The notes beneath the pieces were generated by a model. It searched no databases, was not told the origin of the DNA, and saw nothing but the letters and a program-made list of their open reading frames with translations. From an uncultured Planktomarina sp. (GTDB lineage Bacteria > Pseudomonadota > Alphaproteobacteria > Rhodobacterales > Rhodobacteraceae): 64,000 nucleotides of DNA. The stretch lies in assembly GCA_905182535.1 (NCBI GenBank), contig CAJJBZ010000003.1, forward strand, positions 1 to 64,000, read 5' to 3'. Position 1 is the first letter of the stretch; the number at the start of each line of letters is the position of its first letter. Below are positions 28,912 to 39,192 of the stretch, in pieces. Made by a program: the position numbers and the translations under genes.

Positions 28912-29936
28912 TATGGTTAGCAAGATCATCGATAGGCTGTCCATCAGGCAGCCGAACACCAAATAAAACACTAGGATTAGGCTCAATACTACCCAAGGGC
29001 TGAAGCCTTGGCTCACTACAAAGTTAGAAATTTCCTGGGGCACCTGCGTCAGAGCCAAAAAACCATTATAAAAGCCGGCACCTAGTATTATGAAGAAAAT
29101 CATTGCGCTAGATCTTGCAGTAACAAGAAAGCTTTGCACCAACGTGGCGCGCGTTAGGCCGCGATTTACCCAAGCAATGAAACCTGTGCCGGCCGCACCA
29201 ACCGCGGCCCCCTCGGTAGGGGTGAACCAACCTTGATAAATACCACCAACGACCAAGGCAAAGACTAATAACACAGGCCAGACGTTGAACAATGCCTTAA
29301 ATCGCTCACCATAGGGAACCGCGGCTTTTATCCCCGCCGCATCTGGGTACAGCCGCACGTAAATCGAGATGGCGATTACGTAGCCTAGGGCGGCTAAAAT
29401 ACCAGGGATAAAAGCCGCAAGAAACAACTTGGCGATATTTTGCTCCGTCAAAATAGCATAAATTACCAATACAACCGAAGGTGGAATCAAAATTCCTAAG
29501 GTACCACCAGCCGCTAAAGTAGCCGTAGCAAACCCTCCAGAATATCCATATTTGCGCAATTCAGGTAGAGCCACTCGGCCCATCGTCGCTGCTGTTGCCA
29601 AAGACGATCCACAAATGGAGCCAAAACCAGCACAGGCCCCAATTGCCGCCATGGCAATGCCGCCCTTACGGTGGCCCAAAAAGCTTTCTGCGGCCTTAAA
29701 CAGCGCAGTCGACATCCCACCAAGGGTTGCAAAATGGCCCATCAGCAAAAACATCGGAACAATTGACAATGTGTAGCTGGAAAAAGTGCTGAATGTTTCA
29801 GATTTTTGATCAGCTTGAATAACCCTTCCTGTCACAAAATAAAGCCCAACCAGCCCAACCAAAAACATGGCCAAAATACTTATTAATCAATCAACAAAGC
29901 TGGAAAAGAGGCCAATCCGATTTCTAAATTGCTCAT
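28912..29936 (-). pseudogene. dctM: TRAP transporter large permease, 3'-truncated and frameshifted
   Basis: DctM is the roughly 430-residue, 12-segment membrane subunit of TRAP importers. The start at 29936 (MSNLEIGLASF) overlaps the dctQ stop as ATGA. A frame break near 29893-29897 is repaired by one extra T (I-D-L-I-S-I-L-A-M-F-L-V-G). Family segments include ICGSSLATAATMGRVALPEL, GILIPPSVVLVIYA and TPTEGAAVGA. Similarity ends at DSLSMILLTI (28912), after which metG sequence follows in frame. About 85 C-terminal residues are missing, so the product as read would be inactive. Confidence 0.85.
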
Positions 29937-30515
29937 CGGCCCATTCCCGTTTCATCGGTTATTACATCTTGGCCAGTTGCAAGCTCCATAATCCGAACCC
30001 AGGCCACATAGACCGATATCACGGCGGCCATAACAGCCCCCACAAGGCTCGCCGCATAGGCCCACCAGATTGGAAATTGCAGCAAGAAATGTGGTGTCCC
30101 CATAGCTTTGTTTCGACAGCATGCCTCTGTAAAGCTGATAGGCTAACACTATCAAGACAATGGCAAAAACTGTATCGATGAGCATCTGCAAAAAGCGTTT
30201 TACTCGCTTTGGTAATTTTGAGGTAAAAATATCAACTGAAGCATGACCACCGGAGATTTGGCACAACGGTAAAAATGCAAAGATGGAAAATGCTACACCA
30301 GCCTCCACAAGTTCGAAATCGCCATTGATTGGACCAACACCAGCCTGCAACAAAAATGCCGAGACTGTAGGGAGCACCGTGCCAAACCATCCATGGAGCA
30401 AACCATTTAAACTGCGCCCTATGACAGAAATACAAATAAGTACAATTAAGAGCGCCAGAACAAGACCACCACAAACAGACATAAAACGCGCAGCACGCGT
30501 CGCCAAATTATGCAT
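29933..30515 (-). CDS. dctQ: TRAP transporter small permease (one frameshift)
   Basis: DctQ is the four-segment membrane partner of DctM. The N-terminal segment SVCGGLVLALLIVLICISVIGR and the conserved FELVEAGVAFSIFAFLPLCQ are clear. The frame breaks at 30087-30089, where one A too many (T on the coding strand) is present. Removing it restores D-T-T-F-L-L-Q-F-P-I-W-W-A-Y and runs to the TGA at 29933-29935. Repaired length is about 193 residues. dctM starts within its stop codon. Confidence 0.85.
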
Positions 30516-30540
30516 TTCTTCCCCCGTTCTATGATAAAAA

Positions 30541-30569
30541 ACGCCGCGCTAGCTAAGCTCGCGCGGCGT
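30541..30569 (-). terminator. Intercistronic hairpin between dctP and dctQ
   Basis: On the minus strand the 9-base GC-rich arms ACGCCGCGC / GCGCGGCGT enclose an 11-base loop and are followed by TTTTTT. The structure lies 18 bases after the dctP stop and 26 bases before the dctQ start. It would give partial termination or protect the dctP 3' end, and so raise binding protein over membrane subunits. Confidence 0.85.
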
Positions 30570-30587
30570 CACTAAGGTCTTTTGAAG

Positions 30588-31620
30588 TTAGTTGGCTGCA
30601 TTCATTAATGCGGTGGCTTCATCTATCAACGCCTGGCCATCAATACCGCGGCCAGTCATCTCTTCCAGCCAAGAACCATAGACCGGTTTCGCAGCATCAG
30701 CCCATGCGGCTGACTGCGTTGCATCAAGAGTGATAATGTTGTTGCCACGGTCCACAGCCACTTTACGCCCAGGCGCATCATAGGCCTGTTGCGTAGTACC
30801 TGCAAAGATTGAGAATTCCAAACCAGAGTTCTCTTCCATAATCACTTTGAGATCGTCCGGCAGAGAGGCAAACTTATCTTTGTTCATGACCAAAACAAAG
30901 GTGACAGTATACATCATAGGGCCAGTGAACTCAGTGTGGTTTTCCACCAGTTCAGGCACCTTCAAGGCTTTCGTAACCTCCCAAGGAATAGTTGTACCGT
31001 CAATTACACCTTTGGACAGAGCCTCAGGTACAGAAGGAACTGGCATGCCCACAGGTGTGGCACCCAGTTCTTTCAACATCGAATTAATTTGGCGCGATGC
31101 ACCGCGGATTTTCATACCGTTGAAATCGGAAGGTGTTTTCACAGCTTTATTAGAATGGATCACACCAGGGCCATGGACCCAAGCGCCGAGCACTTTCAGA
31201 TTTCCAAACTCACGCTCTGGCAATATCACTTTCCATCATCTTCCAAAACGCCGCCGACGCTGGTGCCGCGTCATTGACAAAGAAGGGCAGCTCAAAAACT
31301 TCGGTGGAAGGGTAGCGTCCAGGGGTGTAGCCCACCACATTCCATGTGATGTCAATCACACCATCCAAAACTTGATCAATCAACTGTGGAGGCTTACCGC
31401 CCAATTGCATCGCCGCATAGCGAGTGATCTCAATGCGATCACCAGATGCCGCTTCTATCTTGTCGGCCCATACATCAATGATTTTTGCAGGGATCGTAGC
31501 TTGCGCAGGCAAAAAGCTTTGAAGGTTGAAATTATACTCAGCAGCCATGGCCATGCTAGACATTCCAAGACCTATGGCCACGCTACCCAATAGTCCCAAT
31601 AGTGTTCTGCGTTTCGTCAT
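30588..31620 (-). CDS. dctP: TRAP transporter substrate-binding protein (one frameshift)
   Basis: DctP-family periplasmic binding protein, about 343 residues after repair. A signal peptide (MTKRRTLLGLLGSVAIGLGM to AMA) precedes AEYNFNLQSFLPAQ. The ligand-site arginine region MKIRGASRQINSMLKELGA and TTIPWEVTKAL are recognisable. The frame breaks near 31218-31226, between KMMESDI and PEREFGNL; one extra or two missing bases explain it. The ligand may be a carboxylate, but the class cannot be fixed. It is first in dctP-dctQ-dctM and divergent from the PhyH gene. Confidence 0.87.
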
Positions 31621-31798
31621 TTTTCCTCCGCCCAGGTTTATTTTTATAATGTTGGATAAGAACCTGCCATAGGCTCAACGGCAAATAAACACTTTTCTAC
31701 AGCTACCCATTATTTAGTAATCCAACAGGAAAGATATATCTTAGAATTGAAATTCAACTCCAAATGTGTCAGCAAAGGCCGAGCATAAGGAACAGATC

Positions 31799-32596
31799 AT
31801 GCCCCATCCACTGGTGACCAGATCAGATATTGAAACCTTCCAACGCGATGGCGTCGTGTTGGTGAAAGGACTGTTCGCCGATTATGTCGACGAGCTGCGC
31901 GCGGGCATCGCCCGCAACATGGAAAACCCGGGTCCCTATGCAGCCGAAAACTTAAAAGTAGGTGAAAACGGCCGTTTTTTTGATGATTATTGTAATTGGC
32001 AGCGGATACCGGAATTTGAAACCGTTGTACGAAAGAGCCCGGCTGCAACAGTTGCAGCTGACTTAATGAGCTCGAAGCGCGTACAGATATTCCATGATCA
32101 TATTTTAATTAAAGAGCCCGGCACGTCCAAACCCACCCCTTGGCACCAAGATAGCCCCTATTACTTCGTAGAAGGTATTCAAAATGTCAGCTTTTGGAGC
32201 CCGCTAGATCAGGTAACTAGCGCCTCCCTGCGCTGTGTGGCAGGAAGTCACAAATGGCCCAAACCAATCTTGCCTACACGCTGGCTGGCGGAGGACAGTT
32301 TTTATCCAAACCAGGATGATTACATGCCCGTTCCAGATCCAGATGCTGAAGCAATGGAAATCCTCGAATGGGCAATGGAACCAGGGGACGCAGTGGCGTT
32401 TAGCTTCGGCATTTTGCACGGCGCTCGCGGCAATGAAAGCAACAGCCGCCGCCGTGCTTTTTCGCTGCGCTTTGTGGGTGATGATGCCCGCTATGTAGAA
32501 CGCCCTGGTAGCACATCACCACCTTTTCCAGGCCATGGCATGCAACCCGGCCAACAGCTTCGTGAAGATTGGTTCCCAGTACTTTTTGAACGTTAA
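31799..32596 (+). CDS. Phytanoyl-CoA dioxygenase (PhyH) family protein
   Basis: A 265-residue Fe(II)/2-oxoglutarate-dependent dioxygenase. The iron-binding H-x-D is in TPWHQDSPYYF, the distal His is in GILHGARGNES and the 2-oxoglutarate arginine is probably in RRRAFSLRF. The start at 31799 follows AAGGAAC; an ATG at 31766 would add 11 residues. Substrate unknown. Divergent from the TRAP operon and convergent with paaE; the two stops overlap by four bases. Confidence 0.85.
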   Translation: MPHPLVTRSDIETFQRDGVVLVKGLFADYVDELRAGIARNMENPGPYAAENLKVGENGRFFDDYCNWQRIPEFETVVRKSPAATVAADLMSSKRVQIFHDHILIKEPGTSKPTPWHQDSPYYFVEGIQNVSFWSPLDQVTSASLRCVAGSHKWPKPILPTRWLAEDSFYPNQDDYMPVPDPDAEAMEILEWAMEPGDAVAFSFGILHGARGNESNSRRRAFSLRFVGDDARYVERPGSTSPPFPGHGMQPGQQLREDWFPVLFER

Positions 32597-33660
32597 ACTG
32601 CGTCAAAATCTAATACAACATGATCAGATTCTGGTTGAAACTGGCAGGCTAAAACAAAGCCTCGCTTCATCTCCCAAGGCTCGAGAGAGAAGTTTTGCAC
32701 CATAGTGCCCTGCCCCTCGGCCAGCTTACAGCGACAGGTGGCGCACATTCCATTGGCACAGGAATAAGGTAGCTCAAGCCCAGATTGGGTAGCCGCATCC
32801 AAAAGCATTTGCCCCGCTACCATCCTAAATTTCCGCCGCCCACCATCAAGCACGACTTCAATCAGGGACCCTTCAGTGGGTATCACAACTGGTATCGATC
32901 CCGCAATTGGCAAGGGACTAGATGGTGAGAACAGCTCACACTTGATTCGATCCACAGGCACACCCAAAACATGCAAGGCCGCCGAGGCAGCCTCAATCAT
33001 CGGTTGGGGTCCACAAATATAGATTGCGTCATAATCCAAGGGAGTAATTAATCCACGTGTCGCCATCGTGTTGAGCTTTTCCGCATCCATACGGCCATTG
33101 AACAGCGCCACATCCTGCGCTTCTTCATCCATCACATGGGTCATCAGAAACCGTGTGAGGTATGTGTCTTTCAGATCATCAAAGGCCTGCCGAAACATCA
33201 CACTGTCTGTGTTGCGGTTGGCATAGCAAAGGGTGATCGTGCTTTCTGGCTCACCTCCCAACACCGATTGCGCGATGGATTTGATCGGCGTGACCCCAGA
33301 GCCCGCAGCCAAAAGCAAATAGTTATGACGCCCACCAATTGGAGCAGTAAAGCGCCCTTGCGGCGGCATAACACTCAATACATCTCCTATTTTCAACGCA
33401 AGCGCAAAGCTCGAAAAGGCCCCACCTTCAATGCGTTTGACCCCCACTGATAGCGTCTCGGACCCAACCGCTGAACAGATAGAATAAGACCGGCGCACAT
33501 CCACACCACCAACATCAGCCCGAAGGGTCAAATATTGTCCAGGTACAAAAGCAAAGATGGTGCTCAACAATTTCGGTATTTCAAAACTAATTTCTACAGA
33601 GGAAGACGTGTCTTTGCGCACATCACTTATAATCAAATCATAAAATCTAGGCTTGGCCAT
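32593..33660 (-). CDS. paaE: Phenylacetyl-CoA epoxidase reductase PaaE
   Basis: PaaE passes electrons from NADPH to the di-iron PaaABCD epoxidase. The 355-residue protein has an FAD/NAD-binding oxidoreductase half (RRSYSICSA for FAD; LLAAGSGVTPIKSI for the pyridine nucleotide). The C-terminal plant-type 2Fe-2S ferredoxin domain carries CANGMCATCRCKL and a distal Cys in VLACQ. It is the last gene of the leftward paaZXABCDE operon. Confidence 0.94.
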   Translation of the reverse strand: MAKPRFYDLIISDVRKDTSSSVEISFEIPKLLSTIFAFVPGQYLTLRADVGGVDVRRSYSICSAVGSETLSVGVKRIEGGAFSSFALALKIGDVLSVMPPQGRFTAPIGGRHNYLLLAAGSGVTPIKSIAQSVLGGEPESTITLCYANRNTDSVMFRQAFDDLKDTYLTRFLMTHVMDEEAQDVALFNGRMDAEKLNTMATRGLITPLDYDAIYICGPQPMIEAASAALHVLGVPVDRIKCELFSPSSPLPIAGSIPVVIPTEGSLIEVVLDGGRRKFRMVAGQMLLDAATQSGLELPYSCANGMCATCRCKLAEGQGTMVQNFSLEPWEMKRGFVLACQFQPESDHVVLDFDAV

Positions 33661-33669
33661 GCTGCCTCC

Positions 33670-34158
33670 TCAAATACATTTGAAATAATCAAAGGGCTCA
33701 AGACAGGTATTACAACGATAATGTGCTTTGCATGCCGTTGAGCCGAACTCGGATAATTTGGAAGTGTTTTGCCCTGCACATCGCGGGCATGCCACCACCA
33801 CGTCGCCAAACAAGGCACGCTTAGAAGATGACCCCGCCACCGGCGGCGCAATGCCATAGGCACGCAGCTTCTCGCGCCCTTGCTCTGTGATCCAATCCGT
33901 AGTCCAGGCTGGGGTGATTACCCGCTCAATCACTGGATCAAATCCAGCTTTTATAAGTGCAACCTCTATCGCAAGCTCGATGGCCAGTACCGCAGGACAG
34001 CCCGAGTATGTGGGTGTCACCCTTGCGATGGCCCGGCCATTCACATCAATCTCAACGCTACGCAAAATACCCAAATCAGCCACAGTTACGGCCGGCACTT
34101 CAGGATCCAAAACCGCCGCGGCTGCAGCCCAAGCCTGGCGAGCCTGTAAATCTACCAT
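33670..34158 (-). CDS. paaD: Phenylacetyl-CoA epoxidase assembly subunit PaaD
   Basis: PaaD is a MIP18/SufT-like maturation factor for the epoxidase. The 162-residue protein begins with the DUF59 pattern VLDPEVPAVTVADLGILRSVEI and TPTYSGCPAV. It ends with a zinc-ribbon-like C-terminus containing CPRCAG and CKAHYRCNTCLEPF. The start overlaps the paaC end by seven bases. Confidence 0.93.
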   Translation of the reverse strand: MVDLQARQAWAAAAAVLDPEVPAVTVADLGILRSVEIDVNGRAIARVTPTYSGCPAVLAIELAIEVALIKAGFDPVIERVITPAWTTDWITEQGREKLRAYGIAPPVAGSSSKRALFGDVVVACPRCAGQNTSKLSEFGSTACKAHYRCNTCLEPFDYFKCI

Positions 34159-34908
34159 GTCATATTTGGAAAACTGCGCTGCATATATTGCAACTGTGCC
34201 AAAAGATGCCCCATAGCTTCCGTATGCCGTCCCTTGCGACCACCTTTATGGGCGTGGCTTAGGTCTGGAGGTGCAATCTTCGCCGCCCCAAACACCTCGC
34301 AGACATCCGCCAGCCAAGCCGCACGCAAGCTTAGTGGGTCAGGAAGAATCGAATTTTTAGACATTTCAAGCACCACTTCATCCACTTGGAAAAACTCAGC
34401 CAAATAGGGCTCCAAGACGGCACAAGCTGCCTGCATACGCAATGCGCTTTCATCAGTACCATCGCCTAACCGGATCACCCATTCGCCACAATGGCGCCTG
34501 TGGTACTTCGCTTCCTTCACCGCTTTGGCAGCAATGGCAGCCAATATGGTATTTGATGAGCTCTGCGCTTGCTCCCATAACAGAAGCATGAAACTGGCAA
34601 AATAGAACTGCCGCAGCATGGTTTGGGCGAAATCTCCCATTCTCTAACTCGCAGATAAGTAGGTTTTGATATTCCCGTTCAATACGGCCAAAGGCCAAGG
34701 CATCTTCATCACGCCCTGCGGCCTCAATCTCGCCCGCATAGCTATAAAGTGCCCGCGCTTGGCCTATCAAATCCAAAGCAATGTTTGGCATCGCCAAGTC
34801 TTCTTCCAACATCGGCGCATGGCCACACCATTCCGACAGCCGATGACCCAAAATCAAATGATCATCTGCCAAACGTATCAAGGCTGCAAACAGGGGGGCG
34901 TGCATCAC
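34152..34908 (-). CDS. paaC: Phenylacetyl-CoA epoxidase structural subunit PaaC (one frameshift)
   Basis: PaaC is the non-catalytic ferritin-like partner of PaaA. The N-terminal part runs LADDHLILGHRLSEWCGHAP and DLIGQARALYSYAGE; the C-terminal part has KEAKYHRRHCGEWVIRLGDG. The frame breaks at 34636-34638: removing one of three C (G on the coding strand) restores E-N-G-D-F-A-Q-T-M-L-R-Q-F-Y-F. The repaired protein is about 251 residues, the usual size. The break is a homopolymer length difference. Confidence 0.92.
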
Positions 34909-35195
34909 ATATGCCCCACGTCATCGGGTATGTCGTAAAAGCTCGGATGGCGATAAATCTTGTCATCGGCTGGATCGAACATTTGATCACGATCTTGGGG
35001 GTCAGAAGCCACGATCTGAGCCGAAGGTATTACCCATACCGACAGCCCCTCTCCCCTGCGAGTGTAGACATCCCTTGCCGCTTGCAGAGCCATTTCTGCG
35101 TCCGCAGCATGCAGCGAGCCACAATGCCGGTGTGCTAACCCGTTGCGTGGCCGGATGAACACCTCCCAAAGTTGAATCTCTTGCGTATTGATCAT
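34905..35195 (-). CDS. paaB: Phenylacetyl-CoA epoxidase subunit PaaB
   Basis: PaaB is a small subunit bridging PaaAC heterodimers. The start at 35195 (MINTQEIQLWEVFIRPRNG) gives 96 residues, the family length; an earlier in-frame ATG at 35243 would overlap paaA. LAHRHCGSLHAADAEMAL and GEGLSVWVIPS are characteristic. The end overlaps paaC by four bases. Confidence 0.94.
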   Translation of the reverse strand: MINTQEIQLWEVFIRPRNGLAHRHCGSLHAADAEMALQAARDVYTRRGEGLSVWVIPSAQIVASDPQDRDQMFDPADDKIYRHPSFYDIPDDVGHM

Positions 35196-35205
35196 TGGGT
35201 TTTTG

Positions 35206-36153
35206 TCATTCTGCAGCCATTGGCGTGGCGACACGCTCCGCACGTTTGCGCGCGTGGACTATCGCAGCCTCACGGACCCAAGCGCCCTCATCCCATGCCT
35301 TTTTACGAGCTGCCACCCGGTCTTTATTCAGCGGACCATGGCCTTTAACCACCGCCCAAAACTCATTCCAATCAATCTCACCATAGTCATAACGGCATTC
35401 CACTTCGTTCCAAGTCAACGCATCATCTGGTAAAGTTAGGCCTAACCGCAAAGCTTGCGGCACCGTTGCATCAATAAATTTTTGCCGTAACTCATCATTG
35501 CTAAACCTTTTTATTTTCCACAAAGCAGACTGATCAGAATGCATACTTTCACCGTCAGGTGGCCCAAACATCATAAGCGACGGCCACCACCAGCGGTTCA
35601 ACGCATCCTGCGCCATATCTTTCTGTTCAGCGCTTCCCTCAGCTAGGGTTATCATAATTTCATAACCTTGCCGCTGATGAAAGCTTTCCTCCTTACACAC
35701 TCGGATCATCGCTCTGGCATAGGGACCATAGGAGCACCGACACAAAGGTACTTGGTTCATGATAGCGGCACCATCCACCAGCCACCCAATTGTACCAATA
35801 TCAGCCCAAGTTTGAGTTGGGTAATTAAAGATCGATGAATATTTAGCACGTCCGGAGATGAGTTCTTCAGTCATTTCTTTTCGACTGATACCTAATGTTT
35901 CGGCTGCAGAATATAGATAAAGCCCATGACCACCCTCATCCTGAACCTTGGCAAGCAACGCAGCTTTGCGCCGCAATGTTGGGGCGCGCGTGATCCAGTT
36001 ACCCTCAGGCAACATGCCTACAATTTCTGAATGCGCGTGCTGGCCAATCTGGCGGATCAAGGTTTTACGGTAAGCCAGCGGCATTGGATCATTCGGTTCG
36101 ATTTTATCATCTGCATCAATGCGCGCCTGAAATGCAGCTAAAAATTCTGGGGT
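35206..36153 (-). CDS. paaA: Phenylacetyl-CoA epoxidase catalytic subunit PaaA (start codon unclear)
   Basis: PaaA carries the di-iron centre that epoxidises phenylacetyl-CoA. Di-iron ligands are in [28 protein letters not shown] and [12 protein letters not shown]. Family similarity reaches upstream to about [13 protein letters not shown] (36153). The frame stays open above that, but between there and the paaX stop (36255) there is no in-frame ATG, GTG or TTG, and no usable ATG in the other frames. The first in-frame ATG is at 36084 and would delete about 23 conserved residues. The DNA at 36155-36255 is AT-rich compared with its flanks. Confidence 0.9.
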   Translation of the reverse strand, partial: TPEFLAAFQARIDADDKIEPNDPMPLAYRKTLIRQIGQHAHSEIVGMLPEGNWITRAPTLRRKAALLAKVQDEGGHGLYLYSAAETLGISRKEMTEELISGRAKYSSIFNYPTQTWADIGTIGWLVDGAAIMNQVPLCRCSYGPYARAMIRVCKEESFHQRQGYEIMITLAEGSAEQKDMAQDALNRWWWPSLMMFGPPDGESMHSDQSALWKIKRFSNDELRQKFIDATVPQALRLGLTLPDDALTWNEVECRYDYGEIDWNEFWAVVKGHGPLNKDRVAARKKAWDEGAWVREAAIVHARKRAERVATPMAAE

Positions 36154-36254
36154 TTCGGTGTTTTCCGAACCTATAACTATTGTCTTTGACAGAAAGTTAG
36201 AAGAAGTAACTATCTCTGCTACAAAAACATCAAAATCAATATTTTTTTGTAATA

Positions 36255-37058
36255 CTATTGAAAGCGTGCCTCTGCAGCTTGCTTTGTACCACTTAAATTT
36301 AACAGCTGTGGATATATGGCCGCGATATCTCGGTGGACCTGCGAAAAGGGCCAATCCGCAATCGGCGCCTCTATATAGGGATACCGCAGAACCAGCCGCC
36401 GCCAAAAATGGATAAGCAAAACCCGAGCAATACGCGCCTGATCAGGGCTCATCTCACAGTCACACAGGTCCTGACATCCAGCTCTGATCCTCTGGCATGT
36501 TTCTGGATTGAGCGCAGGTAAAACACTTACCTGCGCCCAATGCGGAAGGGCCCGCGGTTGGGCATCAAAGACTATGAAATCCCGTGTCGCGATATCTAAT
36601 AAGTGCGGCGCATTGTCAGCAGCCCAGACATAACAGCGTCCACCCAAAACCAACGGCGGATTAGCTTCAAACTTCTTTTGTACTTCTGCCACCTCCATAC
36701 TTTCTGCAGCAAAAGCAAAGGTCCAACAGTCAGTTGATTTTGGTATAGCATAGATGATTCCGGCTGCTGCATCATATTCTATCAAACCCTGCGAAGAAAA
36801 CTGATAACTCGCAGTGCGGCCATCTCGTTTTCCACTGACCAGACCATCTTTCGAGAGCCGTGACATAGCAGTGCGCACTGCTTGCGGTTCAATACCAAGG
36901 GCCGTACAAACCTCCAGCAGAGCGGCCATAGAAATCTCACCCCCCTCCAGCTGCGAAATCTCTCCCAAAATTGTGACAATCACAGACCAGACCCGCACCC
37001 TCCCTTGGGCGTGCAGATGCTGGGTCAGATCAGATAAGGCAGCAGGTGTTTGGCTCAT
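36255..37058 (-). CDS. paaX: PaaX-family transcriptional regulator
   Basis: PaaX is a phenylacetyl-CoA-responsive repressor. The 267-residue protein has an N-terminal winged-helix region ([32 protein letters not shown]) and the PaaX central and C-terminal domains ([29 protein letters not shown]). It overlaps paaZ by four bases and is embedded in the operon it may control. A second, TetR-type regulator lies at the end of the divergent operon. Confidence 0.9.
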   Translation of the reverse strand: MSQTPAALSDLTQHLHAQGRVRVWSVIVTILGEISQLEGGEISMAALLEVCTALGIEPQAVRTAMSRLSKDGLVSGKRDGRTASYQFSSQGLIEYDAAAGIIYAIPKSTDCWTFAFAAESMEVAEVQKKFEANPPLVLGGRCYVWAADNAPHLLDIATRDFIVFDAQPRALPHWAQVSVLPALNPETCQRIRAGCQDLCDCEMSPDQARIARVLLIHFWRRLVLRYPYIEAPIADWPFSQVHRDIAAIYPQLLNLSGTKQAAEARFQ

Positions 37059-39103
37059 GCGCCCTTGGTTTCACCATATGAATTCATGGTCAACAATTCA
37101 TATTCCGCCACGTGTTCCTGATCTTGATTGCGCAGGACCACATGCCAGCGCACTTCTCCATACTCTTCGGTCCGACGGGTCTTGCGCTTCACCGTCAGCT
37201 GAACCTTAATACAGTCTCCTACCACAACCGGTTTTTGAAACGAGAGAGTGTTTAGACCCGTATTCGCCAAAACTGGGCCAGGGTTGGGCTCCACAAACAA
37301 GCCAGCAGCAAAGCTGAGCAGCAAATAACCATGGGCAACTCGGTCAGGAAAAAACGGATTGGCCTTGGCGGCCTCTGCATCCATGTGGGCGTAAAACCTA
37401 TCACCAGTAAATTCAGCAAAATGCTCGATATCCTTTAGAGACACCTCCCGCCCAGCAGTATGAATCGTCTCGCCTATTTTCAACTGATAGAAATCTCTTG
37501 TGAAAGGATGAGACGCTGCGGTGAGCTCAGTGGCGCCCTTAATCCAAGCCCCAGTAATAGCAGTCAGCATATCAGGACTTCCCTGAACAGCACTTTGCTG
37601 CATGTAATGCTTCACACCACGCAGCCCACCCAGCTCTTCAGAGCCACCCGCCCGACCCGGCCCACCGTGCACCATATGCGGCAAAGGAGACCCATGGCCA
37701 GTACTTTCAGCCTGAGATACCCGATCGTTAAAATACAATCGTCCATGAAACGAGCCAGCTCCTAAGACTACTTGGCGTGCCACAGCCGGATCATGCGTAA
37801 TAACCGATGCAACCAAGGATCCACCACCGCGGTTCAGTAGTGCAATGCCGTGGTCTATGTTTCGGTAAGGCATCAAAGTGGCCACAGGGCCAAAGGCCTC
37901 CACCTCATGCACCGACACTGCCTGATCTGGATCAGGACAACAAAATAGTATTGGCGAGAGAAATGCCCCAGCCTCCGCATCAGCACCTTCCACATGACAA
38001 CTGCCCTCATCACCAAAAATAATATCACACTCTTTGGCGATCAGTCTCGCCTGAGCACGAACATCGAGGCGTTGACCAAGAGAGACAAGAGCCCCCATTT
38101 CCGTAGCTGCAAGAGCTGGATGGCCAATTTTTGTGGCAAGGAGGCGTTCTTTCAAAGCGATCTGCACTGTCTCCATATACGCCTCTGGCACCATTATTCG
38201 GCGAATTGCCGTACATTTCTGCCCAGCCTTTGTTGTCATCTCCCGGTGAACTTCTGTCACGAACAAATCAAATTCAGCAGTTCCTGGCACGACATCAGGA
38301 CCAAGGAGCGAGCCGTTCAAACTGTCCTGCTCGGCAGTAAAGCGCACCCCATTTTTCAAAATATTTGGTGAGCTGCGGAGAGTTAAGGCTGTTGCGGCAC
38401 TCCCAGTAAAGCCCACCGTATCTTGGCAATCCAATATGTCCAATAAATTGCTGGTACCACCCATAATTAATTGAATAGCCCCCCGGGGCAGAAGCCCACT
38501 ATCAAGCATCAGCCGCACGACCGCTTGGGTCAAATATCCAGTACTGGTAGCGGGTTTAATCAGGCTGGGCACCCCAGCCAATAGGCTGGGGGCAAGTTTT
38601 TCCAACATACCCCAAACCGGGAAATTAAACGCATTGATCTGTACAGCCACACCTTGCAACGGCGTGTAGATATGCTGGCCTAAAAAGCTACCGTCACGGC
38701 TAAGCACCTCAAGTTCGCCATCAGGTAGAATAAACCCGTCGGGCATTTCACGACGACCTTTGGAAGCATAAACCAACAACGTGGCAATGCCTCCGTCTAT
38801 GTCAATTTTACTATCAGACAGTGTCGCACCAGTTTCAAAAGAGAGCTTATAAAGGGCTTTACGATGGAGTTTCAGGTGCAAGGCCAAAGCCTTCAATAGC
38901 CGGGCACGGTCGTGAAAGTTTAGAGCTCGCAAACTCGGTCCACCATAGGTTTTAGCGTAGTCCCGCATACCAGAAACATCCAACGCCCCACCCACACTTC
39001 CCAACTCTTGGCCAGTGACTGCTGAGCAAACTAAACGGCTGGGGTGGCTAGGAACAATCCAATCGCCCATAACGAAACTTGAAAAATTATGCTGATACAA
39101 CAT
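37055..39103 (-). CDS. paaZ: Bifunctional oxepin-CoA hydrolase / semialdehyde dehydrogenase PaaZ
   Basis: PaaZ opens the oxepin-CoA ring and oxidises the resulting aldehyde. The 682-residue protein has an aldehyde dehydrogenase domain (about residues 1-520) with the catalytic Cys in [11 protein letters not shown] and Glu in [12 protein letters not shown]-terminal MaoC-type hydratase domain follows, with the Asp/His pair in [11 protein letters not shown]. Both domains appear intact. It is the first gene of the leftward operon, divergent from paaG. Confidence 0.95.
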   Translation of the reverse strand: MLYQHNFSSFVMGDWIVPSHPSRLVCSAVTGQELGSVGGALDVSGMRDYAKTYGGPSLRALNFHDRARLLKALALHLKLHRKALYKLSFETGATLSDSKIDIDGGIATLLVYASKGRREMPDGFILPDGELEVLSRDGSFLGQHIYTPLQGVAVQINAFNFPVWGMLEKLAPSLLAGVPSLIKPATSTGYLTQAVVRLMLDSGLLPRGAIQLIMGGTSNLLDILDCQDTVGFTGSAATALTLRSSPNILKNGVRFTAEQDSLNGSLLGPDVVPGTAEFDLFVTEVHREMTTKAGQKCTAIRRIMVPEAYMETVQIALKERLLATKIGHPALAATEMGALVSLGQRLDVRAQARLIAKECDIIFGDEGSCHVEGADAEAGAFLSPILFCCPDPDQAVSVHEVEAFGPVATLMPYRNIDHGIALLNRGGGSLVASVITHDPAVARQVVLGAGSFHGRLYFNDRVSQAESTGHGSPLPHMVHGGPGRAGGSEELGGLRGVKHYMQQSAVQGSPDMLTAITGAWIKGATELTAASHPFTRDFYQLKIGETIHTAGREVSLKDIEHFAEFTGDRFYAHMDAEAAKANPFFPDRVAHGYLLLSFAAGLFVEPNPGPVLANTGLNTLSFQKPVVVGDCIKVQLTVKRKTRRTEEYGEVRWHVVLRNQDQEHVAEYELLTMNSYGETKGA

Positions 39104-39134
39104 GCACTGGTCTCTCTATTAAGTTTGGATTATT

Positions 39135-39156
39135 AATTGACCAATCGGTCGGTTTA
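39135..39156. promoter_or_regulatory. Candidate PaaR (TetR-type) operator between paaZ and paaG
   Basis: The 89-base space between the divergent operons contains AATTGACCAATCGGTCGGTTTA. The core GACC-AATC-GGTC (39139-39150) is an imperfect palindrome of the length and base content often bound by TetR-family repressors. A TetR gene ends the rightward operon. The site lies in reach of both start codons. Assignment to that protein is inference. Confidence 0.5.
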
Positions 39157-39192
39157 TGCAAGTTATTTGTGTAGCCATTAGCGGAGGCAGTC

